From contig JAMOQV010000049.1 of NCBI GenBank assembly GCA_027068615.1, forward strand, positions 1 through 34,767: a DNA stretch of 34,767 bases. The letters are read 5' to 3'. The notes under the pieces were generated by a model, which saw nothing but the letters and a program-made list of their open reading frames with translations, was not told the DNA's origin and ran no database searches. This document shows, in pieces, positions 1 to 7,491 of this stretch; position 1 is the stretch's first letter; each line of letters opens with the position of its first letter. A program made the position numbers and the translations under genes. The DNA comes from Helicobacteraceae bacterium. Lineage in GTDB: Bacteria; Campylobacterota; Campylobacteria; Campylobacterales; Sulfurimonadaceae.

Positions 1-100
1 CATTTGAACAAGCATAAAGTTTAACTTTTTTACCATTTATCTCTTTATCACGAACCTCTATACTACCATCTTCACAATAAGGACATTTACCTAAAATCAT
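1..100 (-). CDS. Partial zinc-motif protein, N-terminal 33 codons
   Basis: The start of a leftward gene that runs off the window edge. The visible residues begin MILGKCPYCEDGSIEVRD, followed by a lysine-rich stretch and YACSN. The CPYC pair and the later cysteine look like half of a C4 zinc finger of the kind found in topoisomerase C-terminal domains, but too little is visible to assign a family. A GGAG motif sits six bases before the ATG on the minus strand, which supports this start. The gene is divergent from the radical SAM gene to its right, with a roughly 96-bp AT-rich promoter region between them. Confidence 0.7.
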   Translation of the reverse strand, partial: MILGKCPYCEDGSIEVRDKEINGKKVKLYACSN

Positions 101-123
101 TATAAACTCCAAATAATTTTAGA

Positions 124-129
124 TATAAT
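124..129 (+). promoter_or_regulatory. Candidate -10 box upstream of radical SAM gene
   Basis: A perfect TATAAT lies 67 bp before the ATG at 197 in the divergent intergenic region. A second weaker box, TAAAAT at 173-178, lies closer to the start. No convincing -35 is visible, which is usual for sigma-70 promoters of Campylobacterota. Confidence 0.35.
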
Positions 130-196
130 AATAAAAATATGTTTTAAATATTTATTTTATTGCATATTGTCATAAAATCAACAAAATAGAAAAAAT

Positions 197-1453
197 ATGA
201 AAACAAACTACGAAGAAAAATTTAACAACTCCATAAAAAATACACTTTTTAACAACCTATCAAAAGATGAACAAGATTTTATAAAAGAAAAGTCTTTTGA
301 ACTAAGATTTTCACATCAAGAGATAAAACAGATTATAGATATGGCTAGAGACTTAGAGATGTGGGATGAGAAAAGCATCATAGATATTTTTCCAGAACAT
401 ACTCAAAAAAAAGTTGTTTTTGCTAGACTGAAAAAAGCTTATGATGAGATTCGCACTAAACCAAACTCATACAAAGAGTTTAAACTAAAAAATATACCTC
501 AAGAACAAAAGTTTAACTTTAAAACCCAAAATAAAGATGGATTTGGCTTAGGACTTTGCCCTGTTGCATCTGAAAAAACAAGATGTTGTAATCTTCTTAC
601 ACTTGATGCTGTTGAGAGTTGTGGGTTTGACTGTTCTTACTGCTCAATTCAGAGTTTTTATAATCAAAACACTATAACTTTTGATAGTGGCTTTGCAGAT
701 AAGTTAAAAAACCTAAATCTAGATAAAAATAAAACTTATCATATAGGAACTGGTCAAGCATCTGATTCACTTATGTTTGGTAATCGTGAGGGTGTATTAG
801 AAGCACTTTTTGAGTTTGCAAGAGAAAATCCAAATGTGATACTAGAGTTTAAAACCAAATCAGACAACATAAAGTATCTACTTGAAAATGATGTTCCTAA
901 AAATATACTTTGTACTTGGTCGCTAAACACACCAACTATCATAAAAAATGAAGAACACTTAAGTGCTTCACTTGAAAAAAGACTAAACTCTGCTAGAAAA
1001 ATAGCAGATAAAGGTGTAAAAGTTGGTTTTCATTTTCACCCTATCGTTGAGTATGAAAACTACTTAGATGAGTATAAAAAGGTTTATGAAAAAGTTTTAG
1101 ATATGTTTGATGCTAGTGAGGTTGCACTTGTTAGTTTTGGTACTTTAACATTTATAAAACCAGTTATAAAACAGCTTCGTTCAAGAGAGTTTAGAAGTAA
1201 AATAACTCAGATGCCATTTGTTGATGCGAGTGGAAAAAGCTCTTATCCAGATAATATAAAAGAAGAGATGTTTAAACATGCTTATGAGTCTTTTAAACCT
1301 TGGCATAACAAAGGTGTATTTTTCTATCTTTGTATGGAGGAGCATCATATGTGGATGAAAACTTTTGGGTTTCAATACTCCACAAATAATGATTTTGAAA
1401 GGGGTATGCTTAGTTCATATTGTAAAAAGTTAGGATTAGATTTTCTAATCTAA
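197..1453 (+). CDS. Radical SAM protein, spore-photoproduct-lyase-like
   Basis: A 418-residue radical SAM protein. The [4Fe-4S]/SAM motif is C142-x3-C146-x2-C149, in the context SCGFDCSYCSIQSFY. This context and the long N-terminal region (about 130 residues) resemble the SplB/DNA-repair photolyase group rather than viperin- or MoaA-like enzymes. The N-terminal 90 residues are charged and helical. True spore photoproduct lyase repairs UV-induced spore DNA lesions, but this lineage does not sporulate, so the substrate here is unknown. No clear Shine-Dalgarno precedes the ATG. The gene's 3' end converges with the Csd4-like gene: the two stop codons overlap by 4 bp inside a shared hairpin. Radical SAM family assignment is firm; the SplB-like subfamily is probable. 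Confidence 0.85.
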   Translation: MKTNYEEKFNNSIKNTLFNNLSKDEQDFIKEKSFELRFSHQEIKQIIDMARDLEMWDEKSIIDIFPEHTQKKVVFARLKKAYDEIRTKPNSYKEFKLKNIPQEQKFNFKTQNKDGFGLGLCPVASEKTRCCNLLTLDAVESCGFDCSYCSIQSFYNQNTITFDSGFADKLKNLNLDKNKTYHIGTGQASDSLMFGNREGVLEALFEFARENPNVILEFKTKSDNIKYLLENDVPKNILCTWSLNTPTIIKNEEHLSASLEKRLNSARKIADKGVKVGFHFHPIVEYENYLDEYKKVYEKVLDMFDASEVALVSFGTLTFIKPVIKQLRSREFRSKITQMPFVDASGKSSYPDNIKEEMFKHAYESFKPWHNKGVFFYLCMEEHHMWMKTFGFQYSTNNDFERGMLSSYCKKLGLDFLI

Positions 1454-1458
1454 CTTTT
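1424..1458. terminator. Bidirectional hairpin terminator at convergent stops
   Basis: GTTAG (1429-1433) pairs with CTAAC (1450-1454) and ATTAGA (1435-1440) pairs with TCTAAT (1444-1449), with a bulged G and a TTT loop. The stem is flanked by A1424-1428 and T1455-1458, giving a U-tract in either direction. Both stop codons lie within it, so one element can serve both convergent genes. Confidence 0.6.
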
Positions 1459-2766
1459 AAACTTTACAAGTACCATCCCTGCAAATTTGTTTGAACCTTT
1501 TGTGTAGTATTCTACCCTATAAATACAACCTTTTTTATCTATAGAAAATCTTTTTGGCATTTTTGATTTTGAAATCTTTATATTTGTTTCTTTTTTAGAT
1601 TTGTTTGAAAAACCTATAACATTTACTCTATAATCTTTAGTATCTTTTACTAAAAAATTATCTTTAACTTCTAAGATAGTTCCAAATGGTACTGTTTTTT
1701 CTTCAGAATCCACAACAAAACTAACATTTGTATTTTTAGTATCATGGTCTTTATATTGTGCTTTTAGCTGAGTAAGCTTTCTATTACCATACTGTATGAC
1801 ATAACAGTTATTTTTTTTATAAATAGTTACCAATGGATTATTTGCTTTAAATGTAACTAAATTATCTTTTTTTAATGGTATATATTTTAATGTATGTCTT
1901 AATTTTTGTAATGGCAATACTATCTTTCCATTGTATAAAGATATAGATATACCATTATTTAAGACATTGTAAACACCCATAGGAGTAAGTTCAAAATCTC
2001 TTTCATACTTTATACCCATAATATCCATATATTTTTCAAGTGCTAAAAGATGATAATAAACTCTTTTATGTGTTGGTAAATCTTTAGTAGCCTCATTACC
2101 AAATGCAGCTTTTCCATGATTTATAGCATAATATGTAAGAGACTTTGCCATCTCTTTATCACCCTCTCTAGTTCTTGTATTGTGTTGATGATATCTATCT
2201 TTTTCTGCTAAAAGATGATTATTTACATGTTTTACAACTTTAGAAGATATTTCTGCTAAATTAGAATATCTTTTTATATCTATACTCTCTTGGTCTATCA
2301 CAGAACATTGTCCCCATTTATAAGGTGAATGGTCTTTATCTATATATTTTTTTCTATAATATCCACTTCCATCATGAAGATTAACAACTAAAGCAACTTT
2401 ATCATTTGTTATAAGCTTTTTAATCCTCATAACAGTACCATATTCTGGGTCTTTTTTAGATAGATATGCAAACTTTCTATTCATATCCCCATAAGGTCCA
2501 CGGTTTCTTTTTATAATACTATAAAAATTTAGATTTGGAACTATCCATACTGAGCCATCTAAGATTTTATAATGAGTAGCAAGAACTGAAGCTGACATAA
2601 ACCCACCTGGTTCATCACCTTGAATACCACCAACAACTAACATAGTGTTATTGTTTTCTTTACCTTTTTTTATCACTTCAAAATCAAAACCATTATTTGC
2701 ACTTAATGATGAAGCTAAAAAAAGTATAATTATATATCTATATAACTTCAACATGCCAAGGTTCAT
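1450..2766 (-). CDS. Csd4/Pgp1-like DL-carboxypeptidase (family M99)
   Basis: A predicted periplasmic peptidoglycan carboxypeptidase that trims tripeptide side chains to dipeptides and sets cell curvature in Helicobacter (Csd4) and Campylobacter (Pgp1). Length (about 438 aa) matches. Counting from the ATG at 2766, the ligands are Q49 and E52 in GGIQGDEPGG and H131 in VNLHDGSG. This Gln-Glu-His zinc site is characteristic of Csd4. The catalytic Glu is E224 in FGNEATKD. A signal peptide (KLYRYIIILFLASSLSA) is present. In-frame ATGs lie at 2778, 2766 and 2754. I chose 2766 because GGAG sits six bases before it, although 2754 gives the most compact signal peptide. The start overlaps the upstream M15 gene, suggesting translational coupling. 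Confidence 0.9.
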   Translation of the reverse strand: MNLGMLKLYRYIIILFLASSLSANNGFDFEVIKKGKENNNTMLVVGGIQGDEPGGFMSASVLATHYKILDGSVWIVPNLNFYSIIKRNRGPYGDMNRKFAYLSKKDPEYGTVMRIKKLITNDKVALVVNLHDGSGYYRKKYIDKDHSPYKWGQCSVIDQESIDIKRYSNLAEISSKVVKHVNNHLLAEKDRYHQHNTRTREGDKEMAKSLTYYAINHGKAAFGNEATKDLPTHKRVYYHLLALEKYMDIMGIKYERDFELTPMGVYNVLNNGISISLYNGKIVLPLQKLRHTLKYIPLKKDNLVTFKANNPLVTIYKKNNCYVIQYGNRKLTQLKAQYKDHDTKNTNVSFVVDSEEKTVPFGTILEVKDNFLVKDTKDYRVNVIGFSNKSKKETNIKISKSKMPKRFSIDKKGCIYRVEYYTKGSNKFAGMVLVKFKS

Positions 2767-3475
2767 ACCGTACTCCATCTTTATTGTTTTTATGATAACG
2801 CATCCCTATATAGTTCAACTTAGTCATCTCCTTAAATTCTTCTGTTGTAGCAAATTTTGCTGTAAAATTTAGATATCCAAACCCTTTAACACCAACATCA
2901 AAATCACTTATAGTATGATACGAATAAGCTGGTGGAGCTATGGAAAATGAGGCTTGAGTTATATTTCCATGAGTTCTATATATCTTGTTTACATATAAAC
3001 TCATCTGTTTTATAACATTTCTAACACCTGATGTTAATGTTAAAGTATCTCCAATATCTCTTTTTAATCTATGATAATCAGATAATGTTTTACCTTTAAA
3101 CAAAAAATGACCCGTATGTGGAATTTTTACTACATCTTTTGTTAAAACTCTATTATCAATGTTATAGCAAGTTTGAGAACCATAAAAACCATACTTGGCA
3201 GGTTTTTCATAAAACAACCTATCCATCATAGCTAATTCATCTTTTGTAAATGCACCGATAGATGAATAGTTTCTACCATAATGTAAAGCTTGTTGATAAG
3301 ATATAATGTTAAAGTTTGCATACCCAACATATCTCTTTAGTCTTTTTAATCGTCGATTTAAACTAACTAAAGTCGCCCACTTTTTTTTTGAGAGGATAAC
3401 ATCATTACCAAAAAGCAACTCATTTGCCAATAAAGGTGCAGAAGCACCAAATAATAAAAAATCTCTTCTTTTCAT
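2738..3475 (-). CDS. Tat-exported D,D-carboxypeptidase-like protein (M15, VanY-type)
   Basis: A 245-residue protein. The N-terminus MKRRDFLLFGASAPLLANE is a twin-arginine signal (RRDFL) with an Ala-containing cleavage region, so export through the Tat system is likely. M15 zinc-peptidase residues are visible: H187 and D193 in YSYHTISDFDVG (H-x5-D) and the catalytic E-x-x-H motif at E238-P-W-H241 near the C-terminus. Family members cleave D-Ala-D-Ala or related peptidoglycan bonds. The gene is first in a two-gene unit with the Csd4-like gene, overlapping its start, so the two probably act together on the cell wall. The exact bond cleaved cannot be read from the sequence. Confidence 0.85.
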   Translation of the reverse strand: MKRRDFLLFGASAPLLANELLFGNDVILSKKKWATLVSLNRRLKRLKRYVGYANFNIISYQQALHYGRNYSSIGAFTKDELAMMDRLFYEKPAKYGFYGSQTCYNIDNRVLTKDVVKIPHTGHFLFKGKTLSDYHRLKRDIGDTLTLTSGVRNVIKQMSLYVNKIYRTHGNITQASFSIAPPAYSYHTISDFDVGVKGFGYLNFTAKFATTEEFKEMTKLNYIGMRYHKNNKDGVRYEPWHVEVI

Positions 3476-3503
3476 AAAGACAATTATAGCAAATTATTTT
3501 AGT

Positions 3504-3509
3504 TATAAT
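3504..3509 (+). promoter_or_regulatory. -10 box for the CvfB-like gene
   Basis: TATAAT lies 25 bp before the ATG at 3535, leaving an 18-20 nt leader that carries the ACGGAG ribosome-binding site. It sits in the short divergent gap beside the M15 gene. Confidence 0.5.
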
Positions 3510-3534
3510 GTTATAAAAAGACGGAGAAACCAAA

Positions 3535-4380
3535 ATGAAAATAAACCAACACTTAGAACTCGGTGTATTAAATACACTTAGAGTAGATAGAGATACACCC
3601 CATGGTGTATTTTTAATGGCAGAAGATGAAAAAGATGTACTTCTTCCAAAAGCTTATGTAACAGATGATATGATAGAAGACTCTTTAGTAGAAGTATTTT
3701 TATATACAGACTCAGAAGATAGACTTGTAGCTACTACACTAACACCAAAAGCGATGTTAGATGAGTTTGCACTTTTTGAAGTTATAGATGTTGCACCATT
3801 TGGAGCATTTGTTGAGTGGGGTTTGAGTAAAGATTTACTTGTTCCAAATATGCTTCAAAAACAACCATTTAAGATAGGTGAAAAAAGATTTTTAAAAGTC
3901 ATCTATGATGAAAGAACTCACCGTTTGGTTGGTAGTGAAAAACTAGGCGATTTTTTTCAAAGAAAAGTAAAAGATTTATCTCCTCAACAAGAGGTAAAGA
4001 TACTTATCATAGCTAAAACACCACTAGGTTATAAATGTATAGTTGAAGATAAGTATGAGGGTTTAATCTACCATAATGAGATTTTTGAAAATATCACCAT
4101 AGGTGAAAGTAAAAAAGCTTATATTAAAACCATAAGAAAAGATGGTAATATCGACTTAAGTTTAAGAAAAGCTGGAAGTAAGAAAAATGGCGATTTAGCA
4201 TCCAACATACTAGAGCTTTTAAAACAAAACAATGGGATTATGCCTTACAACTACAAAAGTGATGCAGAACTTATAAAAAATACTTTTAGTATGAGTAAAA
4301 AAGAGTTTAAAAGAAATCTTACAAAACTTCAAGATGAGGGTAAGATAGAGGTAAAAGATACTGGAATATACTTAAAATAA
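3535..4380 (+). CDS. CvfB-like S1 RNA-binding protein
   Basis: A 281-residue protein with the architecture of the CvfB/YitL family: tandem S1-type OB folds followed by a winged-helix domain. The N-terminal fold (1-65) contains HGVFLMAEDEKDVLLPKAYV. A second fold (about 75-135) contains APFGAFVEWGLSKDLLVP. A third (about 150-213) ends in DGNIDLSLR, a classic S1 ending. The last 60 residues (GIMPYNYKSDAELIKNTFSMSKKEFKRNLTKL) look like the winged helix. CvfB proteins bind RNA and affect virulence gene expression in Staphylococcus; the role here is unknown. ACGGAG provides the ribosome-binding site. The stop overlaps the next start by one base (TAATG). Confidence 0.85.
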   Translation: MKINQHLELGVLNTLRVDRDTPHGVFLMAEDEKDVLLPKAYVTDDMIEDSLVEVFLYTDSEDRLVATTLTPKAMLDEFALFEVIDVAPFGAFVEWGLSKDLLVPNMLQKQPFKIGEKRFLKVIYDERTHRLVGSEKLGDFFQRKVKDLSPQQEVKILIIAKTPLGYKCIVEDKYEGLIYHNEIFENITIGESKKAYIKTIRKDGNIDLSLRKAGSKKNGDLASNILELLKQNNGIMPYNYKSDAELIKNTFSMSKKEFKRNLTKLQDEGKIEVKDTGIYLK

Positions 4381-4589
4381 TGGCTAAAAAAAAGAAAAAT
4401 ATAGAGTTGTCATCTAAAAATATAACCTATCAGATAGATAAACAAAACTATAAAGTTATCCGTTTTATACCATCTACTATGTGTGTAGATATATTGGTAA
4501 CTAATGAGGGGATGCTAAAAGAGGGATTACTAAATATCCCTTTTGCACATCTTCCTAAAAATATCAAAAAAATTGTTAAACCAAATTAA
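4380..4589 (+). CDS. Small conserved-looking hypothetical protein
   Basis: A 69-residue basic protein with a lysine-rich start (MAKKKKNIEL) and a short beta-strand-like core. No domain is recognised. It is translationally coupled to the CvfB-like gene by a TAATG overlap, which argues that it is expressed and may function with that RNA-binding protein. No signal peptide or membrane segment is visible. Confidence 0.65.
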   Translation: MAKKKKNIELSSKNITYQIDKQNYKVIRFIPSTMCVDILVTNEGMLKEGLLNIPFAHLPKNIKKIVKPN

Positions 4590-4630
4590 CTCTTTTTAGA
4601 TAAAATATTTCAAAACAATAGGGGTAAATT

Positions 4631-4930
4631 ATGGATATAAAAAAATGCAACTCACTACAAGAGGTAAGACAAGAGGTAGATAAAATAGATGCTAAACTTA
4701 TAGACTTAATCTCTACAAGGTCTCATTATATCCGTCAAGCAGCAATGTTTAAAGAATCTGTTGAAGAGGTTAAAACACCTCAGAGGATAGATGAGATATT
4801 AACTCGTGTTCGCCATCGTGCCATAGAGTTAGGAGTATCACCAAATATGATATCTGAACTTTTTGAAATTATGATAGATGAGATGGTTGAAACAGAGATA
4901 GCAGAACTTAAAAATAGAAATAAATTCTAA
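4631..4930 (+). CDS. Chorismate mutase, AroQ class
   Basis: A 99-residue all-helical AroQ-type chorismate mutase, which converts chorismate to prephenate for Phe/Tyr synthesis. The hallmark N-terminal helix is present (LQEVRQEVDKIDAKLIDLIS), with the conserved Arg and the D-K-I-D-x-x-L-I-x-L-I pattern. TRSHYIRQAAMFKE supplies the second conserved Arg and Lys, and P-Q-R-I-D-E-I-L matches the PxRE/D helix. It is monofunctional, without a fused prephenate dehydratase. The related isochorismate pyruvate lyase PchB has the same fold and cannot be fully excluded. AGGGG precedes the start. The stop overlaps the next gene by one base. Confidence 0.85.
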   Translation: MDIKKCNSLQEVRQEVDKIDAKLIDLISTRSHYIRQAAMFKESVEEVKTPQRIDEILTRVRHRAIELGVSPNMISELFEIMIDEMVETEIAELKNRNKF

Positions 4931-5844
4931 TGCTAAAATATCTCTTTTTTATAATTGTAACATTTATAAATCTTTTTGCTTTTGATGCTTTTATATCATC
5001 AGATAAACTAAAAGGTTTATTGAAAAATGATAATATCGTACTTTTAGATATATCTAAAAAATCCATATACAATGCTGGGCATATATCTGGTGCAATAAAT
5101 GTTGACATATCTAACTTTATATCAAAACCTATAAATACAAATCCAGAAGATGCACAAAACAAAGAGTTTAAAAACAAGCTAGATATAGCTTCTGATTTTA
5201 CTATAGAAAAAGAGTTAAGAAGTTTAGGTATAAATAACAACTCTAAAGTTATCATTTATGACCATAATACAGATGATGGTTTATCAAATTCTGCATATAT
5301 GGCTTTTATACTTATATATAGTGGAATAAATGATATATCTATACTAGATGGTGGATATATGTCTTGGGTCTTTCAAAACCAGATATTGGTATCTGTAAAA
5401 TCTCCAAATGTAAATGATGGAGATATAACAATAAAACCAAACAAAAATCTAATAGTAGATAGTTCATATATAAAAACAAATATATCAGATATAAAACTAC
5501 TAGATGCTAGATCTTATCAAAAATACTTTGGTATATCAAAATCAAAATGTATAACAAAATATGGTCATATAAAAAAAGCATCAAATAGTTTTTATAAAGA
5601 TAAGTTTTATAAAGATTATACCCTAAGAAAGCAGGAAGATTTAGATGATATATATCTAAATGGACACAATCTACAAAAATATAAAACTATTGTAGTATAT
5701 GCAGACAATATGATAGAAGCTTCTATCGAATGGTATATAATATATCAAGAAATGGGCTTTAAAAATGCAAAAATTTATAAAAATTCACTTTATGAATGGG
5801 TTGAGAAAGAAGGTTATCCACTTAAAAGATTTAAGTGGGAATAA
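4930..5844 (+). CDS. Periplasmic tandem rhodanese-like protein lacking catalytic Cys
   Basis: A 304-residue protein with an N-terminal signal peptide (MLKYLFFIIVTFINLFAFDA) and two rhodanese folds. The first (about 25-150) shows LLDISKKSIYNAGHISGAINVD and ILDGGYMSWV. The second (about 175-300) shows LLDARSYQKYF, a GHI motif and a C-terminal EWV. In active thiosulfate/mercaptopyruvate sulfurtransferases the persulfide-forming Cys opens the loop after the VVVY strand of the second domain. Here that loop reads VVYADNMIEAS, with Ala in place of Cys, and the first domain has YDHNTDDG. The only cysteine in the protein sits just before the second GHI motif. Sulfurtransferase activity is therefore unlikely; a binding or regulatory role is inferred. 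It is coupled to chorismate mutase (TAATG). Confidence 0.8.
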   Translation: MLKYLFFIIVTFINLFAFDAFISSDKLKGLLKNDNIVLLDISKKSIYNAGHISGAINVDISNFISKPINTNPEDAQNKEFKNKLDIASDFTIEKELRSLGINNNSKVIIYDHNTDDGLSNSAYMAFILIYSGINDISILDGGYMSWVFQNQILVSVKSPNVNDGDITIKPNKNLIVDSSYIKTNISDIKLLDARSYQKYFGISKSKCITKYGHIKKASNSFYKDKFYKDYTLRKQEDLDDIYLNGHNLQKYKTIVVYADNMIEASIEWYIIYQEMGFKNAKIYKNSLYEWVEKEGYPLKRFKWE

Positions 5845-5848
5845 CCTT
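5810..5848. terminator. Long stem-loop at the 3' end of the rhodanese gene
   Basis: AAGGTTAT (5810-5817) plus CCACTTAAA (5818-5826) pair with TTTAAGTGG (5830-5838) plus ATAACCTT (5841-5848). This is a 17-bp stem with a 3-nt loop and a GA bulge. The stop codon lies inside it. There is no strong U-tract on either strand, so it may be a weak bidirectional terminator or a 3'-end stabiliser. Confidence 0.5.
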
Positions 5849-5906
5849 ATATGCCTTTAAACCTGAGAATGTAAATAATTGGATATTCTATTGTCGAATT
5901 CAGATT

Positions 5907-6428
5907 TTAAGCTTTTTTTCTCTCTTTTAACATTTTTTTATACTCTTTTTCAAACTTTTTTCTACGACTATATGAAAGCTTATCTATAAAAAGGATGCCA
6001 TTTAGATGGTCTATCTCGTGTTGAATAGCTATACTTAAAAGTCCATCAGCATCAAGAGTATGTTCTTTACCATCTCTATCTTGATACTTTAATTTTATCT
6101 TTTCATATCTTTTTATATCTTCATAAAACTTTGGAACACTTAAACAACCCTCTTGATAAGTAGTCTCACCACTTTGTTCCAATATAACAGGATTTATAAT
6201 CTCTAATAAATCTTCTTTATGCTGTTTATCATTTTCATCTGGAAGATTTATAAGTAATACCTGTTTTGCGTGTGCAACTTGTATAGCAGCTAAGCCTATA
6301 CCGTTAGAATCTATCATAATATCATACATAGAATCTAACAGATCATAAAGCTTATCATCAAATACACTAACTTCAACAGATTTTTCTTTTAATCTTCTAT
6401 CAGGATATTCTACTATATTTAACTTCAT
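5907..6428 (-). CDS. def: Peptide deformylase
   Basis: A 173-residue deformylase that removes the formyl group from the N-terminal Met of new proteins. All three signature motifs are present: GIGLAAIQV (motif I), EGCLSVP (motif II, metal-binding Cys) and HEIDHLNG (motif III, HExxH with the catalytic Glu). It is last in the tig-clpP-GGDEF-def unit, 10 nt after the GGDEF gene, with AAGG upstream of the ATG. Linkage to clpP and tig is conserved in Campylobacter and makes sense functionally, since all three products act on nascent or damaged polypeptides. Confidence 0.97.
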   Translation of the reverse strand: MKLNIVEYPDRRLKEKSVEVSVFDDKLYDLLDSMYDIMIDSNGIGLAAIQVAHAKQVLLINLPDENDKQHKEDLLEIINPVILEQSGETTYQEGCLSVPKFYEDIKRYEKIKLKYQDRDGKEHTLDADGLLSIAIQHEIDHLNGILFIDKLSYSRRKKFEKEYKKMLKERKKA

Positions 6429-6438
6429 AATTTATACC

Positions 6439-7482
6439 TTAATTATCTTTCACAGCTACAGCATAGTCTATATTTTTCTGTCTTGATGCCATCTCTATAC
6501 CATCTAGTGCATTAACTATAATTTCATCAGGAGAAGCATAACCATCAATATCTGCTATACCTATTGAAATTTTTAACTTTATCTCTTTATCTGCTAAAAA
6601 GAGGTTAGAATTAGAAACTAAATCTATAAGTCTTTCAGAAGCTTTTTTAGCACTCTCTAAATCAGTATGTTTTAAAAGCATAGCAAATACACCACGACCA
6701 TAATGAGCAACAATATCACTTCTTCTAGAAGTTTTTAAAAGAAGCCTTGCTATAGTTTTTGTCATAAGCATAGTTATTTTATCACTTTTAACTTCAAGTA
6801 TCAACTCTCTAGATAGTTCAATCATAAGCAATGAACTACTATATTTAAACTCCTTGACACTCTCTATCTCTTTTGTGATTTTTTCTAAAAGATATCTTTT
6901 GTTATAAACACCGTATTTATTATCAAATATAGTTTCACCTTCTACTTTTTTAAATACTTTAGCAGTATTTTCATAGTAAGTTTTTATCTGCGAACTTTGT
7001 TTTTTGAAAATTTTATTTAGTTTATCAACATCATTACCTAAAGCTTTTGCTATCCTAAGTGCTGTTTGAGAATCACTTTTTGTCATAAGCTCTTTTTTTC
7101 TTTTTTCAAGAATTTTACTCATTAAACTCATATTTTTAAAAAGTGTTGCTGTTACATCTAAAATATTTTTCATAGAGTTAAAGCCCTCTTTTAGGCTTTG
7201 TTCTAATACAACAGCATTCTCATCATCATTATCATCTTCAAGTTCTAGTATAGAATGTACCTGTTTTCTTAAGTTTTCACTCTTATCTTCTAAAAGTTTG
7301 TCAAAATAAACTGCAAAGTTATTTGGTGTTGGTGGTAAATTATCTGTAATAAGGGTATTTAAAACCTCTTGAGAATATATCTCTATATCGTTTGCAGGTT
7401 CATTCATATCTAAAACATTTGTACCTTTTGAAACTTTGCTCTTAGATATTTCCTTACGTTTCTTCCTTCTTGCATCCACCAT
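6439..7482 (-). CDS. Degenerate GGDEF-domain protein with retained I-site
   Basis: A 347-residue cytoplasmic protein with a basic N-terminus (DARRKKRKEISKSK), a helical central region with acidic patches, and a C-terminal GGDEF-fold domain (about 180-340). The active-site loop reads HYGRGVFAML, where active diguanylate cyclases have GG(D/E)EF, so catalysis is unlikely. Five residues upstream the RxxD inhibitory-site motif is intact (RRSD followed by IVAHY), suggesting it still binds c-di-GMP. It sits between clpP and def, 9 nt after clpP. I start at the ATG at 7482, preceded by AAGGA with six bases of spacing; a GTG directly before it is less likely. The role is unknown; a c-di-GMP-responsive partner of protein quality control is a speculative reading of the neighbourhood. 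Confidence 0.85.
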   Translation of the reverse strand: MVDARRKKRKEISKSKVSKGTNVLDMNEPANDIEIYSQEVLNTLITDNLPPTPNNFAVYFDKLLEDKSENLRKQVHSILELEDDNDDENAVVLEQSLKEGFNSMKNILDVTATLFKNMSLMSKILEKRKKELMTKSDSQTALRIAKALGNDVDKLNKIFKKQSSQIKTYYENTAKVFKKVEGETIFDNKYGVYNKRYLLEKITKEIESVKEFKYSSSLLMIELSRELILEVKSDKITMLMTKTIARLLLKTSRRSDIVAHYGRGVFAMLLKHTDLESAKKASERLIDLVSNSNLFLADKEIKLKISIGIADIDGYASPDEIIVNALDGIEMASRQKNIDYAVAVKDN

Positions 7483-7491
7483 CACTTGTCC

